From Elymus sibiricus (lineage: Eukaryota; Streptophyta; Magnoliopsida; Poales; Poaceae), in contig CM077676.1 in assembly GCA_039707655.1 (NCBI GenBank), forward strand, positions 191,266,936 to 191,330,935: DNA of 64,000 bases, in the 5' to 3' direction. The position numbers and the translations under genes are program-made. The notes beneath the pieces are model-generated. The model was not told where the DNA came from, made no database searches, and saw only the letters and a list, made by a program, of their open reading frames with translations. Below are positions 1-13,100 of the stretch, in pieces. Each line of letters opens with the position of its first letter. Position 1 is the first letter of the stretch.

Positions 1-735
1 TGGAAGGCTATATTCGGACGTCGGAAAGGTTCCGAGTGATTCGGGTATTTTTCGGAGTACGGGGGAGTTACGGGAATTCACCGGGAGAAGTAATGGGCCT
101 TATTGGGCCATACGGGAAAAGGAGAGGCAGGCCACGTGAGAAGGCGTGCGCCCCCCCTTGCCCAAACCGAATTGGACTAGGGGAGGGGGCGCAGCCCCCT
201 CTTTCCTTTCCCTCTCCCTTCCCCCTTTCCTACTCCGTATGGGAGGTGGAATCCTACTAGGACTAAGGAGTCCTAGTAGCCTCCTCCCTCCCTCCTTTAT
301 ATACGGAGGAGGGGCACCCCTTGGAGACACACAATTGTCCCATAGCCGTGTGCGGTGCCCCGATCTCCGTTTTCCACCTCGGTCATATTTTTGGAGAGCT
401 TAGGCGAAGCCCTGCCGGAATCACTTCACCGTCACGGTCGCCACGCCGTCGTGCTGACGGAACTCATCTACTTCCTCGACGTCTTGCTGGATCAAGAAGG
501 CGAGGAACGTCACCGAGATGCACGTGTGTAGAACTCGGAGGTGCCGTACGTTCGGTACTCGATCGGTGGAGCTCGAAGAATTGTTCGACTACATCAACCG
601 CGTTGTGAGACGCTTCCGCTAAACGGTCTACGAGGGTACGTAGACACACTCTCCCCTCTCGTAGCGATGCATCTCCATGGATAGATCTTGCGTGAGCGTA
701 GGAAATTTTTGAAATTCATGCTCCGTTCCCCAACA
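1..735 (+). repeat. LTR fragment (left end outside window)
   Basis: GC-rich sequence with the layout of a plant retrotransposon LTR: a TATA-like CTTTATATACGG near 289-300, a C-rich leader, and a right end reading GTTCCCCAACA at about 725-735. The stretch from about 530 to 735 (GAACTCGGAGGTGCCGTACG, then GGGTACGTAGACAC) recurs in diverged form at about 1205-1617, so the two are related LTRs. No open frame here looks coding. The left end and the target duplication cannot be seen. Orientation is taken from the TATA box and the CA end. Confidence 0.55.
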
Positions 736-1617
736 GGGCCCACCTACATGGGGGGACCCACATGAACGTGGGTAGTGGGGAAAGGCCCCACACCCCTGGT
801 CTAGGTGCACAAAGATCCTCCCCTAAACGGAATAGGATCATATCCCGAAGGGATAAGATCAAGATCCCTAAAAAGGGGGGGGGGGTAGCGATCGGTGGGA
901 AGGAAAGGAGGGATTTCCTTCCTCCCCCCTTGGCCAATGACCCTAGGGGCTTGGAGGGAAAGACACCAGCCCCTTCCATGCCTATATAAAGGTGGGGAGG
1001 CGTTGGGGGCAGCCACCCTTCTACCCTTGCCCGTCTCTCTCTCGTTACACCTCGTCCACCTCGCGCAGACGCTTGGAGAAGCCTTGCTGCAGTTCCGCTG
1101 CTGCCACCACCACCACGCCGTCGTGATGGTCCCGATCTCATCTACCTCCTCCCCCTTTCATGCTGGATCAAGAAGTAGAGGATGCTGTTGAGCTGAACAT
1201 GTGCTAAACTCGGAGGTGTCGTCCGTTCGGCACTAGATCGGATTGGATCGTGATTGGATCGCGAAGAGTACGACTACGGGCCAGTTGTTTTGATAGCTTT
1301 TTTGGGCTTCTAGAATAAGCTACCCCCTACCCAGCTTATTTTAGAAGCCCAACCAAAAATATATTTTTAGAAGCCTACTAGTCAAGTCTTAATTAGTAGG
1401 CTTCTAATTTTTTTTTGGTTGGGCTTCTAGAATAAGCTGGGTAGGGGGCAGCTTATTCCAGCTTATTCTAGAAGCCAGCAAAAGAACTAGCCCTACATTA
1501 ATGCTTTCGGTCTACAGGGGTACGCAAATGATTCCCCTCTCGTTGCTATGCATCTCCTAGATTAGATCTTGGGTGTTCGTAGGAATTTTTTTGATTTTCA
1601 TGCTTCGTTCCCCTTCA
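736..1617 (+). repeat. Second related LTR fragment
   Basis: Diverged relative of the LTR before it, with TATA-like CCTATATAAAGG near 979-990 and a right end GTTCCCCTTCA at about 1607-1617. A 216-bp MITE splits it at 1278-1493. It ends exactly where the 3' part of another LTR (element A) begins, which suggests that it inserted into, or replaced, the left part of A's 5' LTR. The boundary at 735/736 is approximate. Confidence 0.5.
1278..1493. mobile_element. Foldback MITE, Tourist/Harbinger-like
   Basis: A 216-bp nearly perfect hairpin. The left end GGGCCAGTTGTTTTG pairs with the right end CAAAAGAACTAGCCC, and the inner arms repeat GGGCTTCTAGAATAAGCT in inverted orientation. It is flanked by TAC at 1275-1277 and 1494-1496. 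The related LTR at 1-735 has CGACTACATCAA at the matching site (about 574-585), so the empty site is visible and the 3-bp duplication is supported. GG-starting ends with a 3-bp duplication fit the PIF/Harbinger group, although TAC is not the usual TTA/TAA target. Confidence 0.75.
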
Positions 1618-1780
1618 GTCCCCATCACAATTAATATATAAGGAGGACGTAGGGTTTTACCTCATCAAGAGGGCCTGAACCTGGGTAAATATCATGTCCC
1701 TACTATCTCCTATTACCGTCTAACTCTGATCACCAAGCTTGGGACCCCCTACCCGAGATTTGCCGGATTTAGCATCGACA
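1618..1780 (+). repeat. 5' LTR of element A (3' part only)
   Basis: Matches the last ~170 bp of the LTR at 60817-61308, from CCCCATCACAATTAATATAT to the terminal TCGACA at 1775-1780. The next bases TTGGTGGCCC occupy the primer-binding position (compare TTGGTGCTTT after the 5' LTR of element B). Its left part is missing, replaced by the LTR fragment that ends at 1617. Confidence 0.75.
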
Positions 1781-1823
1781 TTGGTGGCCCATATAGGTCC
1801 CGCCAGGTGATCGCTCGAGCTCG

Positions 1824-3693
1824 ATGGCGGATCTTCGGATCGACGGCAACATCGGTTCCGGGGACATCTTCGTCCCCGGCCAGCTCTTCGCCTTCAGCAG
1901 CATCATATTGCATGCCGACTCAACTGGCCATCTCAGCCAGGTAGAGGATCTCCCCTCGGACCAAGCCATTTGGTTTGGCGATCCGGAAAATGCCGCGGAT
2001 TCCTGCGATGAGCTCACTTCTTCGGGTAAGATGTCAGATCATCCCAAGAATACCTTCGCCCGCACATCGGACTCGATCTCACGGCAGGCCCTTGATATGA
2101 TATGTCTCTCGTATCCGGCTTCGGGCTCGGATCTGAGCTTCACTTCACTGGATCAGGCGTCAAGCCTCTCTGGTGGAAACCCCAAGGTGGCATCTTACAA
2201 CACCTCGACTCGAGCCTAGTCTGGCGCCGCCTACTGTCAAAGCACAGATGAAGCCGACCTCACCGCTTTTAATGAGATGTTGGACCAAATTCAAAATCTT
2301 GAGGTCTCGGACGAGCATACCTTGGTCGATAGCCAGATCGGATTTAGATCCGGAGGTGCAAAAATTTTTGTCCCATCCACCACCCACCTAGTCCCCACGA
2401 TGTCCTGGACTAACTGATGTGCTGGACTACACCTCCGAGGAGGTTATTGACATGGAAGAAGATGTGGACGATATGTCATATACAGCATCACCTCTGGTAC
2501 CCGGTTATACCAGGAATTGGGCGGCTACCTCCACCCACGATGTCGACATGGTAGACACTCCCAAAGAAGACGAAGGTGACAAGGAACCCCCAAGCACTGA
2601 CGCCGGAGACGCCGTAATAAAAGCGCGGGCAACGGCAGTGCTAGCCATGAAGTTACCGATAACAGCGGCACTCCGGACGACGCCGATGAGCAGTACACAG
2701 CCGATAACGTCGGCAATGGTCCGAAGGATGGCGCCACCACCAACAGGGATGATGACGACCCCGAAGACAATGACTACTATCTAGAGTCTGAGGAAGATTT
2801 AAGCCTCGGACCTGATGAATTCGATATCCCCGAGGAGCCACTAGATGATCCTCGGTTACAGGCCTTCCGCCGGCAGCTACTCACTACCGCCAAGAGCATG
2901 AAGCTAAAATCCCAAAAGCTTCGAGCCGAACAGGACAGGCTAACTAATAAGTGGACCGAGGTCCTCAATGCCAAGCAAGAGCTCGAGGGAAGGTTCACAG
3001 TGAATAAACAGTATTATCCGTGGAAGAGTCTGCTTCCCGAGTTCGACGAGGAGGTCCAGGGCACCCCACTGTCAAAACATGACTGGGACCAAGACCGACC
3101 TCCTCGGGGCCAAGATAAACCGGCGGGAGGGTATCCCAATCCCCCCGTGGTACCTCACCATCATGGCAAGGGCGCACTTACACCTCAGAATTCATACGAC
3201 CTACGGAAGAAATCGGCGCCGGGCGCCCCATCTCGATCCATTTACCTGCGGAACAGGCGGGACGCCAAGCTTGGTCAACCAAGTATGGCAGCACACGTCA
3301 CAACGCATATGATCGGACATTGTTGATGCCTGACACCCGGCACGTCACAGCATGGGTCCGAGGAGCAGCTCACCCCATGTGTTTTACCGATGAGGTGATG
3401 CAACACCAGTTTCCCGAGGGGTTTAAACCCATAAACATCGAACAGTACGACGGAACTACAAACCCCGCGGTATGCATAGAGGTCTTCCTCATGCACATCC
3501 ACATGGCCCGAGGTGATGACCTACACGCCATCAAATATTTACCCCTGAAGCTCAAAGGATCGGCTCGGCATTGGCTTAACAGTCTGCCTGAGAACTCGAT
3601 TGGCAACTGGGAAGACCTGGAGGATGCTTTTCGTGCAAACTTCCAAGGAACATACGTTCGACCTCCAGATGCCGATGACCTCTGCCATATTGT
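1824..3693 (+). pseudogene. gag: Element A gag, N-terminal and central part (broken)
   Basis: Capsid-precursor gene of element A, starting at ATG 1824 (MADLRIDGNIGSG) 43 bp after the LTR. Coding-like segments lie in different frames: 1824-2219, about 2260-2400, 2419-2650, about 2650-3326 and 3320-3693, so several frameshifts or lost introns separate them. The segment 3390-3693 holds the conserved core of plant gypsy gag (EQYDGTTNPA, ARHWLNSLPENSIGNWEDLE, NFQGTYVRPPDADDL). The frame is cut at 3693 by the CACTA-like element and resumes at 47851, where the codon after the insertion site reads TAG. The product cannot be made. Confidence 0.75.
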
Positions 3694-3855
3694 CACTACT
3701 GTCGGATGGTCCTAACGCGACACGTGTATACGAGACCAATCGACCAAATTGTGTGCGATGCCTTAATCGCAAACGGTATCGTAATAAAACCGTCACCAAT
3801 AAAATGAACTGTGTGCAATGGCGGATCCATCAAGCACGATTCAGAAAAGAGTTGC

Positions 3856-4315
3856 GTGTGCGAATCATGGCATACAGTTAATCTATATGACATGTTTGCG
3901 ATGAGCCAAAACAATAGAAACGATCAGCAGATCAAGGTGTGTGTGATAGACGGCATACATTTCACTCGAATGAACTGTTTGCAATGTGCCAAAACAACAG
4001 AAACAGTCAGCCAGATCAAGGTGTGTGCGATAGACGACATACACATCACTCGGATGAACTGTTTGTGATGATCCAAAATAACACAAATGATTTGGCTTAA
4101 CAAGATGTGTGTGATACCCGGCAAACAGGTCACCCGTATGAACTGTTTGCGATGAGAAAAAATAACACAAACGGTTCGGCGTAACAAGATGTGTGTGATA
4201 CCCAGCATACTGGTCACTCGGATGAACTGTTTGCGATGATCCAGAAGAACACAAATGATTCGGCGTAACAAGATGTGTGTGATACCCGGCAAACATGTCA
4301 GTAATCAGAATTGTG
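3856..4315. repeat. Left subterminal array, 84-bp tandem unit
   Basis: About five tandem units with a period of 84 bp; the motif GTGTGTGATA or GTGTGCGATA starts near 3937, 4021, 4105, 4189 and 4273. Each unit also holds GAACTGTTTGCGATGA and AACACAAA blocks. Motif arrays just inside the termini are the usual transposase or TnpA binding region of CACTA elements. From 4316 to 4490 I see only AT-rich sequence, probably the 3' flank of the minus-strand gene. Confidence 0.75.
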
Positions 4316-4769
4316 TGGGAAGACCGACAATAACACAGACTGACAATAACACAGATGATTCCTGCTAATAAGCACCTGATTCAGAAAATGATTGCACAAA
4401 TTATCGTTCGTACTCATACATAATCAACTTAACAACATAATAGCGACATTACATATCAACAATGTTTAGAAAACAGCAAAATGTAAATAGCTACTCATCG
4501 GCGTTGTTGCGGGGCTGGCCTGTTGGTGCGTCGATGTTGAAATATTCTCTACACTGATGCAAAATCCTCTCTCGGAGGGAAGGATCCAGATGCGGGTCAG
4601 CGACGACCATGTCCTTGAACATTTCATAGGCCCGGCCATTCCTCTGCTCCAGCTCCATCACAGTAGCACCGAGCTTAGGGAAAATCCCATCCACGATCAA
4701 ACGCGCGCGTGCGACGCTGCCTTGATGGACATGTTCCAAGCGGTCGTAAACAGCAAAGGCATCATCTGC

Positions 4770-5695
4770 TGTCGGTGTACTAAGACATGGGTGCCCTCGT
4801 ACCCAGACTTGTGCACATGCAGTTGTAGCCTCCCTTCCGGCAAGGGCTTGACAGGGGATAACTACAACCCAAGACTCAACACCAAGACCGTGAAGAAGAC
4901 CTCAAGGCAGGTCATCGAGAAGTACTATTCTAGTACTGGAGATCGACGCTATTCTTGCCGGCAAGCTTTGCCCCGACAAGGTGAAGACCAAGGTTATGGT
5001 TGCCGGCAAGCTCCCTTGCTGGCAAGCAAGGCCCGGCAAGCTCCGTGCCAGCAGGTTTGTTCTGTCCCGTTACCGCTCCACCTCACCATCGACCAGATAG
5101 GCTCGTGGGCTAGGTGTCGAGCGGGCAGGCAGTCAACATGGCCAGCCAAGGCACGTGTCAGCACGCCACGCCGATATTAACTTTAATGACACCCATCCCC
5201 GGGACGTGTCGACATTACAGGAGGGCGCCAGAACCGGTGGTACGGATCTTTTGCCCAAGGCCTCGCCTCCCCAATGTAGCACCTAAACGGTGCATTAAAT
5301 GCGTTTGTCTTACCCCGTTGGAAGATAAACGTGATGACGGTGCAAGTCACTATTCACACCCTGTAAATGACCGTATTAGCCATTGTGGTAACCCCTTGGC
5401 CTATAAAAGGAGGCCCACGGCTCTAGGAAGAACGGTCGACACCCAGTTCAATTACACGCCGTAGCTGCATTTTCCCGAGCACCTTGCCGAAAAACTGCGC
5501 TCCCTGTAACCAGAGTTAATATTCGATCAACCATAGAGCAGGAGTAGGGTTTTATGCTCATAGCGGCCCGAACCTGGATAAATCCCCCGTGTGTTCTTGC
5601 ACTTACTAAAGACCTGCTCTTTGTCCCGTGCACGTCCCCTGAGCCGAATCGCAAAGGGACCGGTTCTGTCCCATAGATAGTCGTTTCCCACGACA
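4770..5695 (+). repeat. 5' LTR of element C
   Basis: 926 bp, TG...CA ends. A TATA box CTATAAAAGG sits at 5401-5410, about 295 bp before the LTR end, with the likely transcription start just after it. The internal region starts with TCTTTGGCGCGCCAGGCAGG at 5696, the primer-binding position. Several GGCAAG/CTTGCC-type short repeats occur in the left half. Confidence 0.92.
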
Positions 5696-5777
5696 TCTTT
5701 GGCGCGCCAGGCAGGGGTTGTGTGTGTCACAAATCAGTTCTTTGGTAGTGTGAGTACCAACTTCATCATCTTCGTCG

Positions 5778-8700
5778 ATGGCGCCGAAGAGAAAGAGTGG
5801 AGCCACGAAGGCTCCTACCACATCCAAGCCACCTCCCCAGGCGGCCACAGGCGGCGCAGCCGGCGCGGGCGCTACGGTTGGGACGGGCAGCACAGGAGGC
5901 ACAAGTGGTGCGGGTGCCCACCACCCCCGCCACGATGCTGAGCCTAGCTACAGGACCGGCGATGTCGCAGCCGGTCAACTTCCAAGACATTCTGGTGAGC
6001 GCAGTCATCATAGTAATATAATTCATACTGCTGCCGCCCAGAACCCAGCCGCCACAACGTCTTAGAACAAAGCGGCAACGTCCAACAACGGTGTGGGGAG
6101 GCGTACGCCACGGCCATCGCAAGATGGGCATGACACGCTCCCCCACCTTGCTAGCAGTTCCAGACGACCGCAAGGCGGGATCCCCGTGCAGCAACTTCCG
6201 ATTGCCCACGGAGCGCCACTGCCACCGCCACGTCCGCCTGTTGGCGAGCATGAGCCGCGGTGGCACGAACGTAACAAAGCTCCTTCTGGCTCTGCCAGGA
6301 GTCGGGCGACACCTCGCTCTGTGCTCCCAGCCATGCCGACCACGGCGGCCGAGGCCATGGCGCGGGTTCAAATACTTTTGAACTTTCCGCCAAGCCCAAA
6401 CAAGATGGACGAATGGAGAGCCACCATTCAGAGTCTCATCAGTTTTGCCGATCCCGGCAAAACACAAGACGTGGGGCCCTCGCAGCGACCACCCACCATG
6501 TTGGCGGGATCATCCGGCTACCTTGCCGGAGACGCCGCGCAGACGGTGCAGTCGCCTCGCCACCCCCCACCGACGCAGCGGCCAGCCCGCCGGTCAGACG
6601 ACCATGTGTAACACCCCAAAAATTTAACCATATTTTTTTAAGTAAAATTTGGCCAGATATAAAATTTCGAATTATATGAGGTCATTTATTATTTCAGAAT
6701 CTTCTCTGTTATTAGTTTTCTGAAATTCTTCCCTCCATATAGAAATTTTTGTAAAATATTATGGGCTTTGGTAGTTTTCTTAAATCATTTCAATTATATT
6801 TTAAATAGCAGTAGGAAATATTTTCATAATAAAATTTGCCCAAAATAATCCTTTTAATAGCATTTTCAATACTTGAAATGCTTCTGTTGCACTACAACTA
6901 TTTCAAATAATTCTTTTAAAATTCCACAAAAAATTATGAGGGCGCATGTGATGCCTATAGATCATTTTTGTGCAAAAACCCAACAAGGTCTTTTAAAAAA
7001 TTTGAACACAACTTCCAATTTTCAATTCTGTCCCATTCCTAGGTTATAACTACAACCCAATTTTCTGTTGCTCAAACAATTCTGAAATTTTTCCACCTTA
7101 TAGTCCTTCCAACCAAACCCTTAAGTCCAGAAGATAAGATCCATTAACATTTCTCAAGTCCACCAAATAATTCCCTAGAGTTTTGGGTCAGAATTGAATT
7201 CTCTCAAAACTTGCATTGGCAACTTGTTCCTCCTGTCAAACCAACCTTACCATCATATCTATCATCTAATGAGACCTCATCCTGCCAATTTTCATAGCTA
7301 ACAAAAATGCCTAGGACACCTTAGCATTTCATCAAACATCCTGTGGGCATGAGAGAAATCTTGGATCCTTCTGTACTACACACACGACTTGCTAATCTGG
7401 CCAAGAAATCATGTCCATCATCTCTAGAACCTCTAAGAGCACCACCCTGCCAAATTCACAACCAAAAGAGCTACCTAGGGCACCCTGGCATTCGGTCGAA
7501 TGCCTAGCATGCACATCCAGAGCACGAGCAGAGCGCTCGTTGTGCAGGCTTTGGCATCGAGCTGCTGTTGCCCTCTGCTGCTCCTCTCGCTCGCCCTAAC
7601 CCTACTCACTGGCTTGTCCCTGGCTATTGTCTTGGCCAGATCACGATTAGGAGAAGAGCACTGCGAAGGCACACCCCACAACCTAGGGATCGGAGATAGC
7701 AGCCACTCAAGATAGGAGTTATCCAGGTCAGCTGTTCCTGTGGGATTGGAGACCCATCGACGTTGGAGAACCTCGAGTCGCTTCCGTCACCCGTCACTAG
7801 AAATCATTGTTGTATCATTAGACCTTTATGGTCTTGTATCCAATTCTTGTAATTGCTTGGTAATCTATAACAAGGACGTGTCCACCAGTAACAATGATCT
7901 TGGGGCTGGTGATGACATGAGGGGTTAATTTCTGGGACATTGTGTCCCGGGAATACGGCCCCGACACCATGACGTGTTGTCCAGGGCTTCGTCAGATCCG
8001 CGGTGCCGCCAAGATCAGTGCCAAGTGCTCCGCGAGTGGTGCGATGAAGACGCCCGCACGAAGATCGAGCAGCGCCGGGAAGCGTGTCATCAATCTGACG
8101 ATCGTGCCAGGCCGGCAGTGAACGTGCTCACTCCGGTAGCCGCTGGGTACTTGCCCTATGATGTAGGGTGCCCAGCGTTTACTCATGAGCTGCGGCAAGT
8201 TCGCTGGCCGTCCACCCGGGCCTTCAAGCCAGAGCTACCCGACAAGTACGACGGCACGCTCAACCCAGCCGAGTTCCTCGGCATCTACACCATCGCGGTG
8301 GAGGCTGCCGGGGGACGGGACGAGAAAGTGCTTGCCAACTACTTCCCATTGGCGCTTCGGCCCAACGTCAGGTCGTGGTTGATGAACCTGCCTGAGGCTT
8401 CTTGGGCGGATCTGTGCCATCATTTCATTGGTGCTTACCAGGGTGGCCACAAGCTCCCGGGTCAGCCCAGCGATTTGCAGGTTATCCCAAAGGGATGGAG
8501 AGAACCTCCACAAGTACATACAACGGTTCAGCCATGTGCACCACAACATCCCCGACATCCATCCCGCAGCTGTTGTTGCCACGTTCCACATGAATGTGCG
8601 CAATCGCAGGATGCGGTCAGAGATGAATGTCGAGCTGGTCAAGACCATCAACTATCTATATGCCTTGGCGGATAGGTGTGCACGTGCTGAGGAAGGAAGA

Positions 8701-10152
8701 CGACTCCCCGGGGAAGATGCGGGTGCAGACGTTGACTCCGAGGATGACAACGCATCAACCCCACAGAAGAAGAGCAGGAAGCGCAACAGAAAGCACAAGA
8801 ACAAGACTGTACTGGCCGTCGAGAGCTCAAGCAACACCAACGCCACTAAGAAGCCAAAGGCAGACATCCCCGGCAAGGAGGTTGCCGGGTGTGATGCTTG
8901 CCGGGAGGCTGCGGCAGGCGAGAAGGCCGGCAAGACCGGCGGGCCGTACTGCAAGATCCACCGCACCAAGGGCCACGATCTCCAACAATGCCGGCAAGTG
9001 GAGCAACTTGCCGAAAAGCAGAAGCAAGAGTACGAGAAGCGTGACAAGGAGAAGGCCCAAGATGGCGCTGGTGGGTCCGGCAAGCAAGACCATGGTGGCC
9101 GCGGAGGCCACCGTGGCAAGGCCAAGCAGCCAAAAGAGAAGGCTGCTCAGGGCCAACAAGAAGAGGATGATAGTGATGAAGACGGAGGCGGGTCCAGCAA
9201 GGAGTTCCAAAATGCGGTGGATGCCATGTGTGTCGACGGAGGCACATCTTTGCACTCCTCGCACCAGCAACTAAAGCAGTGGATCCACGAAGTCAACACA
9301 GCGGAACCGGTGATGGAGGCACAGAAGCCACTCAAGTGGTCACACTTGCCCATCATCTTTGACGCCGAGGACCACCCTGATCGCACCACTACGGTCGGGT
9401 GTTTGCCGTTGTTGCTCTCGCCAACAATTCGCAACCTCAAGGTGACAAAGGTGCTGGTTGACGGTGGGGCTGGCTTGAACTTGATCTCCCCAGATGTGAT
9501 CAAGAGGCTGCAGATCCCCGACAAGGATCTCGAGGAAACAGGCAGTTTCCAAGGGATCAGTCCAGGGAGGAACAAGCCGAAGGGCCAAGTCACGTTGCCG
9601 GTCACGTTCGGCGGCGAGCTCAACTATCGAACGGAGAAGATTACCTTCGACGTTGTCAAGATGCCACTGCCGTACAATGGGATTCTGGGCCGCCCAGCCC
9701 TGGCAAAGTTTATGGCCGTGTCGCACTACGCATACAACGTCATCAAGATGCCGGGGCCGATGGGGGTCCTCACCCTCAAGTCAAACCACAAGGATGCAAT
9801 CATCTGTACCGACAAGCTCTACCGGGAGGCGGCGGCAGCAGCTGCCATTGAGGCGCTTGCCCCTGCTGTCAAAGCTCCCGGGGAAGGAAAGAAAAAGACG
9901 ACCGGCAAGACCTCTGGGAAGGACTCCGGGAAGCGCACTTCAGAGTGCAGCATGCCTGTCAAGGACGTACCAGAGAGCTCTATCGGCAAGAGCAAGAGAG
10001 CCAAGGCCTCTGCGCTAGCGACCAGGCGAGTCTCTGCGAAAGAAGGTGGGATGAGCGGCACTTTCTCTATAAGTGCCACTCTCAGTGACGAGCAGGAAGG
10101 CGGTTGCCTTCCTACGGGCGAATGTCGATGTATTTGCTTGGCAAGCATCTGA
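5778..10152 (+). pseudogene. gag-pro: Element C gag-protease (broken)
   Basis: Starts at ATG 5778 (MAPKRKSGATKAP). The frame has a TAG at 6063-6065, an inserted solo LTR at 6607-7966, and a frameshift near 8485. The conserved gag core runs from about 8210 to 8660 (KYDGTLNPAEFL, RSWLMNLPEASWADL). A zinc-binding motif of C-x2-H / G-H / C type (YCKIHRTKGHDLQQC) lies at 8947-8991. The protease follows, with active-site VDGGAGLN near 9457 and GILGRP near 9680. Two further frameshifts near 10095 and 10225 separate protease from RT. The lysine-rich 8740-9200 stretch fits a nucleocapsid tail. Not functional as read. Confidence 0.88.
6607..7966 (+). repeat. Solo LTR inside element C gag
   Basis: 1,360 bp, starting TGTAACACCCC and ending CCCCGACA, flanked by CCATG at 6602-6606 and 7967-7971. 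Gag of element C reads straight across once it is left out, and insert plus duplication is 1,365 bp, so the frame is kept. The TGTAACACCCC start resembles Tekay/Del-type chromovirus LTRs. No internal region remains, so it is the product of LTR-LTR recombination. AT-rich left half, GC-rich right half. Confidence 0.85.
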
Positions 10153-13100
10153 CATCCCCGGTGTTCCTAGGGAGGTAATTGAGCACCACCTTGTTGTCTG
10201 CCCTCATGCAAGGCCCGTCAAGCAGAAATCAGGAAGCAAGCCTTGGAGCGGCAAGAGTTCATTGCCGAGGAGATTAAGAAGTTAGAAGCAGCAGGCCTGG
10301 TTAGAGGAGTGCTACACCCTACGTGGTTAGCCAATCCGGTGGTGGTGCACAAGGTGAACGGGAAGTGGAGGCTTTGTATCGACTTCACCAATATAAATAA
10401 AGCCTGTCCCAAGGACCCTTTCCCTTTGCCGCGCATTGACCAGATTGTAGACTCCACTGCCGGCTGTGACCTACTCTCTTTCCTTAACGCCTATTCTGGT
10501 TATCATCAGATTTTTATGGCCAAGGAAGATGAGGAGAAGACCGCATTCATCACTCCATGTGGCACATACTATTTTTTGCGTATGCCTTTCGGACTGAAGA
10601 GTGCCAGAGCGACCTTTGCCAGAGCGGTCCAGATTGGTTTTGAGCCACAGCTACACAAAAATGTGGAAGCTTATATGGATGACATTGTGGTCAAAACCAG
10701 AGACAAGTCAACATTGATCCAGGATCTCGAGGAAACTTTTGCCAACTTGCGCAAGCTTAACTTGAAGCTCAATCCCGAGAAGTGTGTGTTCGGTGTTCCA
10801 TCCGGCAAGCTTCTTGGTTTCTTAGTGTCTCAGAGGGGGATTGAAGCCAACCCCGACAAGATCAGAGCAATTGGGCAGATGGAAGCACCAAGATGCGTCA
10901 AGGATGTCAGGCGCCTTGTCGGCTACATTGCCGCCCTCAGCAGGTTCATCTCCAAATCAGCAGAGCGCGCCTTGCCGTTTTTCAAGATATTGAAAAAGGC
11001 AGGTCCAGTAAACTAGACTCCGGAAGCGGAGGCCGCACTCCAAGATTTGAAGGAGTACATGTCCTCTTCGCCAGTCCTAGTCGCGCCTAGGCCGCAAGAG
11101 ACGTTGCTGCTATATTTAGCGGCAACGAATCAAGTGGTTAGTGCTGCACTTGTGGCTGAAAGAGAGGCCGATGAGGAAGAGGTAGCAACCGCAGAGCCAC
11201 GACTCGATGAGCCGGAATATTCTCTGGCAAGGTCAGGTGCTGACAAGACAAAGATTATGCAAGCCAGCCAACCGGATCGGCAAGTTGTGAAGAACAAGAT
11301 GGTGCAGCGCCCAGTCTACTTTGTCAGCTCCCTCCTGCAAGGGGCTAGGTCAAGGTACTCTGGTGTGCAAAAGTTGCTTTTTGGCCTTCTCATGGGCTCA
11401 AGGAAGCTGCGCCATTATTTTCAAGCACACCCACTCACCGTTGTCACCCTCTTTCCGTTGCAACGCATCTTGAGAAATCCAGAGGCAACTGGAAGGATTG
11501 TGGAGTGGGCACTAGAGTTATCAAGTTTTGATCTGAAATTCGAGAGCACCTTGATGATCCAGAGTAGAGCCTTGGCGGAATTAATTGTAGAATGGACTCC
11601 AACACCAGATGGAGAAAAACCAGAGACCTCTCTCTCCGGCAAGGAAACAGTTGACGATTGGGTCATGTACTTTGACGGTGCTTTCACGCTGAAAGGCGCC
11701 GGTGCTGGTGTGCTGCTTATCACACCCACCGGAGAGCACCTCAAGTACGTGGTCCAGATGCACTTCCCCAGGAAGCAGGCCACCAACAACACTGCTGAGT
11801 ACGAGGGTTTGCTTGCCGGTCTGCACATTGTAATCGACCTCGGTATCCGAAAACTAATTATCAGAGGTGACTCACAGCTTGTGGTGAGGCAGGTTTAACA
11901 AGGATTACCAAAGCCCTTTGATGGAGGCATATGTTGATGAAGTGAGAAAGTTGGAAGAGCACTTTGATGGTCTGCAAGAAAAGCACGTTCCTCGTGCCCG
12001 GAATGAGATTGCCGATGACCTGTCAAAGCTTGCCGCCCAAAAGATGCTTGTGGAACCAGGGACTTTTGTGCTCCAACTAACTCAGCCATCTGTTACACCA
12101 TCGAAGCTGGCGAAGAAAAGAAAACAAGATGTTGATGGTTACTTTCCGGCAGAGCTACCCGTAGCCACCAAGAAAGCAGATACCACTGACAAGCCGCCCT
12201 TTGTCGGTGAGCCGCAGCATCCGGCAAGCCAGGTCCTTGCCGTCGAAGCAAGTGCTCCCGTAGAGGAAGAAATGCCTTTAGTCCTTGTGGTCGAGCCACA
12301 AGCTCCGGCATGGGCGCAGCCGATTGTCCAATTCCTCCAGACAGGAGACCTTCCCGATGAGCAAGAAGATGCAGAAAGAGTGGCCCGTCAATCAAGGATG
12401 TATAAGTTTATTGACAACACCTTGTACATGAAGAGACCTAACGAGGTAAAATTGAAATGCATCTCCCGGGAAGATGGACAAAGGTTGTTGGAAGAGATAC
12501 ATCAAGGCATGTGCGGATCTCATATTGGGTCACACGCACTTGTCGGCAAGGCGTTCCATCAAGGATTCTACTGGCCGATAGCCCTTCAAGACACCTTGGT
12601 GGTGGTTATCAGGTGCGAAGCATGCCAGTTCCACTCCAAGGACATCCACCAACCAGCTCAAGCCCCCCAAACCATCCCTCTTTCTTGGCCCTTCTCGGTC
12701 TGGGGGCTCGACATCGTCAGCCCCTTCCCCCGTGCTACCGGGGGCTTTGAATTCTTGTACGTTGCAATCGACAAGTTTACAAAGTGGCCTGAAGTAGAGC
12801 CAGTGAGAAAGGTGACGGCACAGTCAGCTATCAAGTTCCTCAAAGGATTGGTTGCCCGTTTTGGTGTACCCAACAGGATCATTACCGACAATGGCACCCA
12901 ATTCACGAGCCGCGCCTTCACAACATATTGCCAGGAACTTGGAAATAAGATCTGTTATGCCTTCGTTGCTCACCCAAGAAGCAATGGGCAAGTAGAGAGG
13001 GCAAATGCAGAGGTGTTGCGTGGTCTAAAGGCTAGGACTTTTGACAAGCTGCACCAGTGTGGAAGGCTCTGGGTGGAAGAATTGCCGGCGGTTCTTTGGT

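Noticed and set aside
3937..4315. CRISPR-like array
   Set aside because: The 84-bp units are plain tandem repeats without unique spacers, in a plant transposon end.
8652..9270. Long minus-strand frames opposite the gag of element C
   Set aside because: Mirror frames of the lysine- and glycine-rich gag tail; the plus frame carries the zinc motif and runs into protease.
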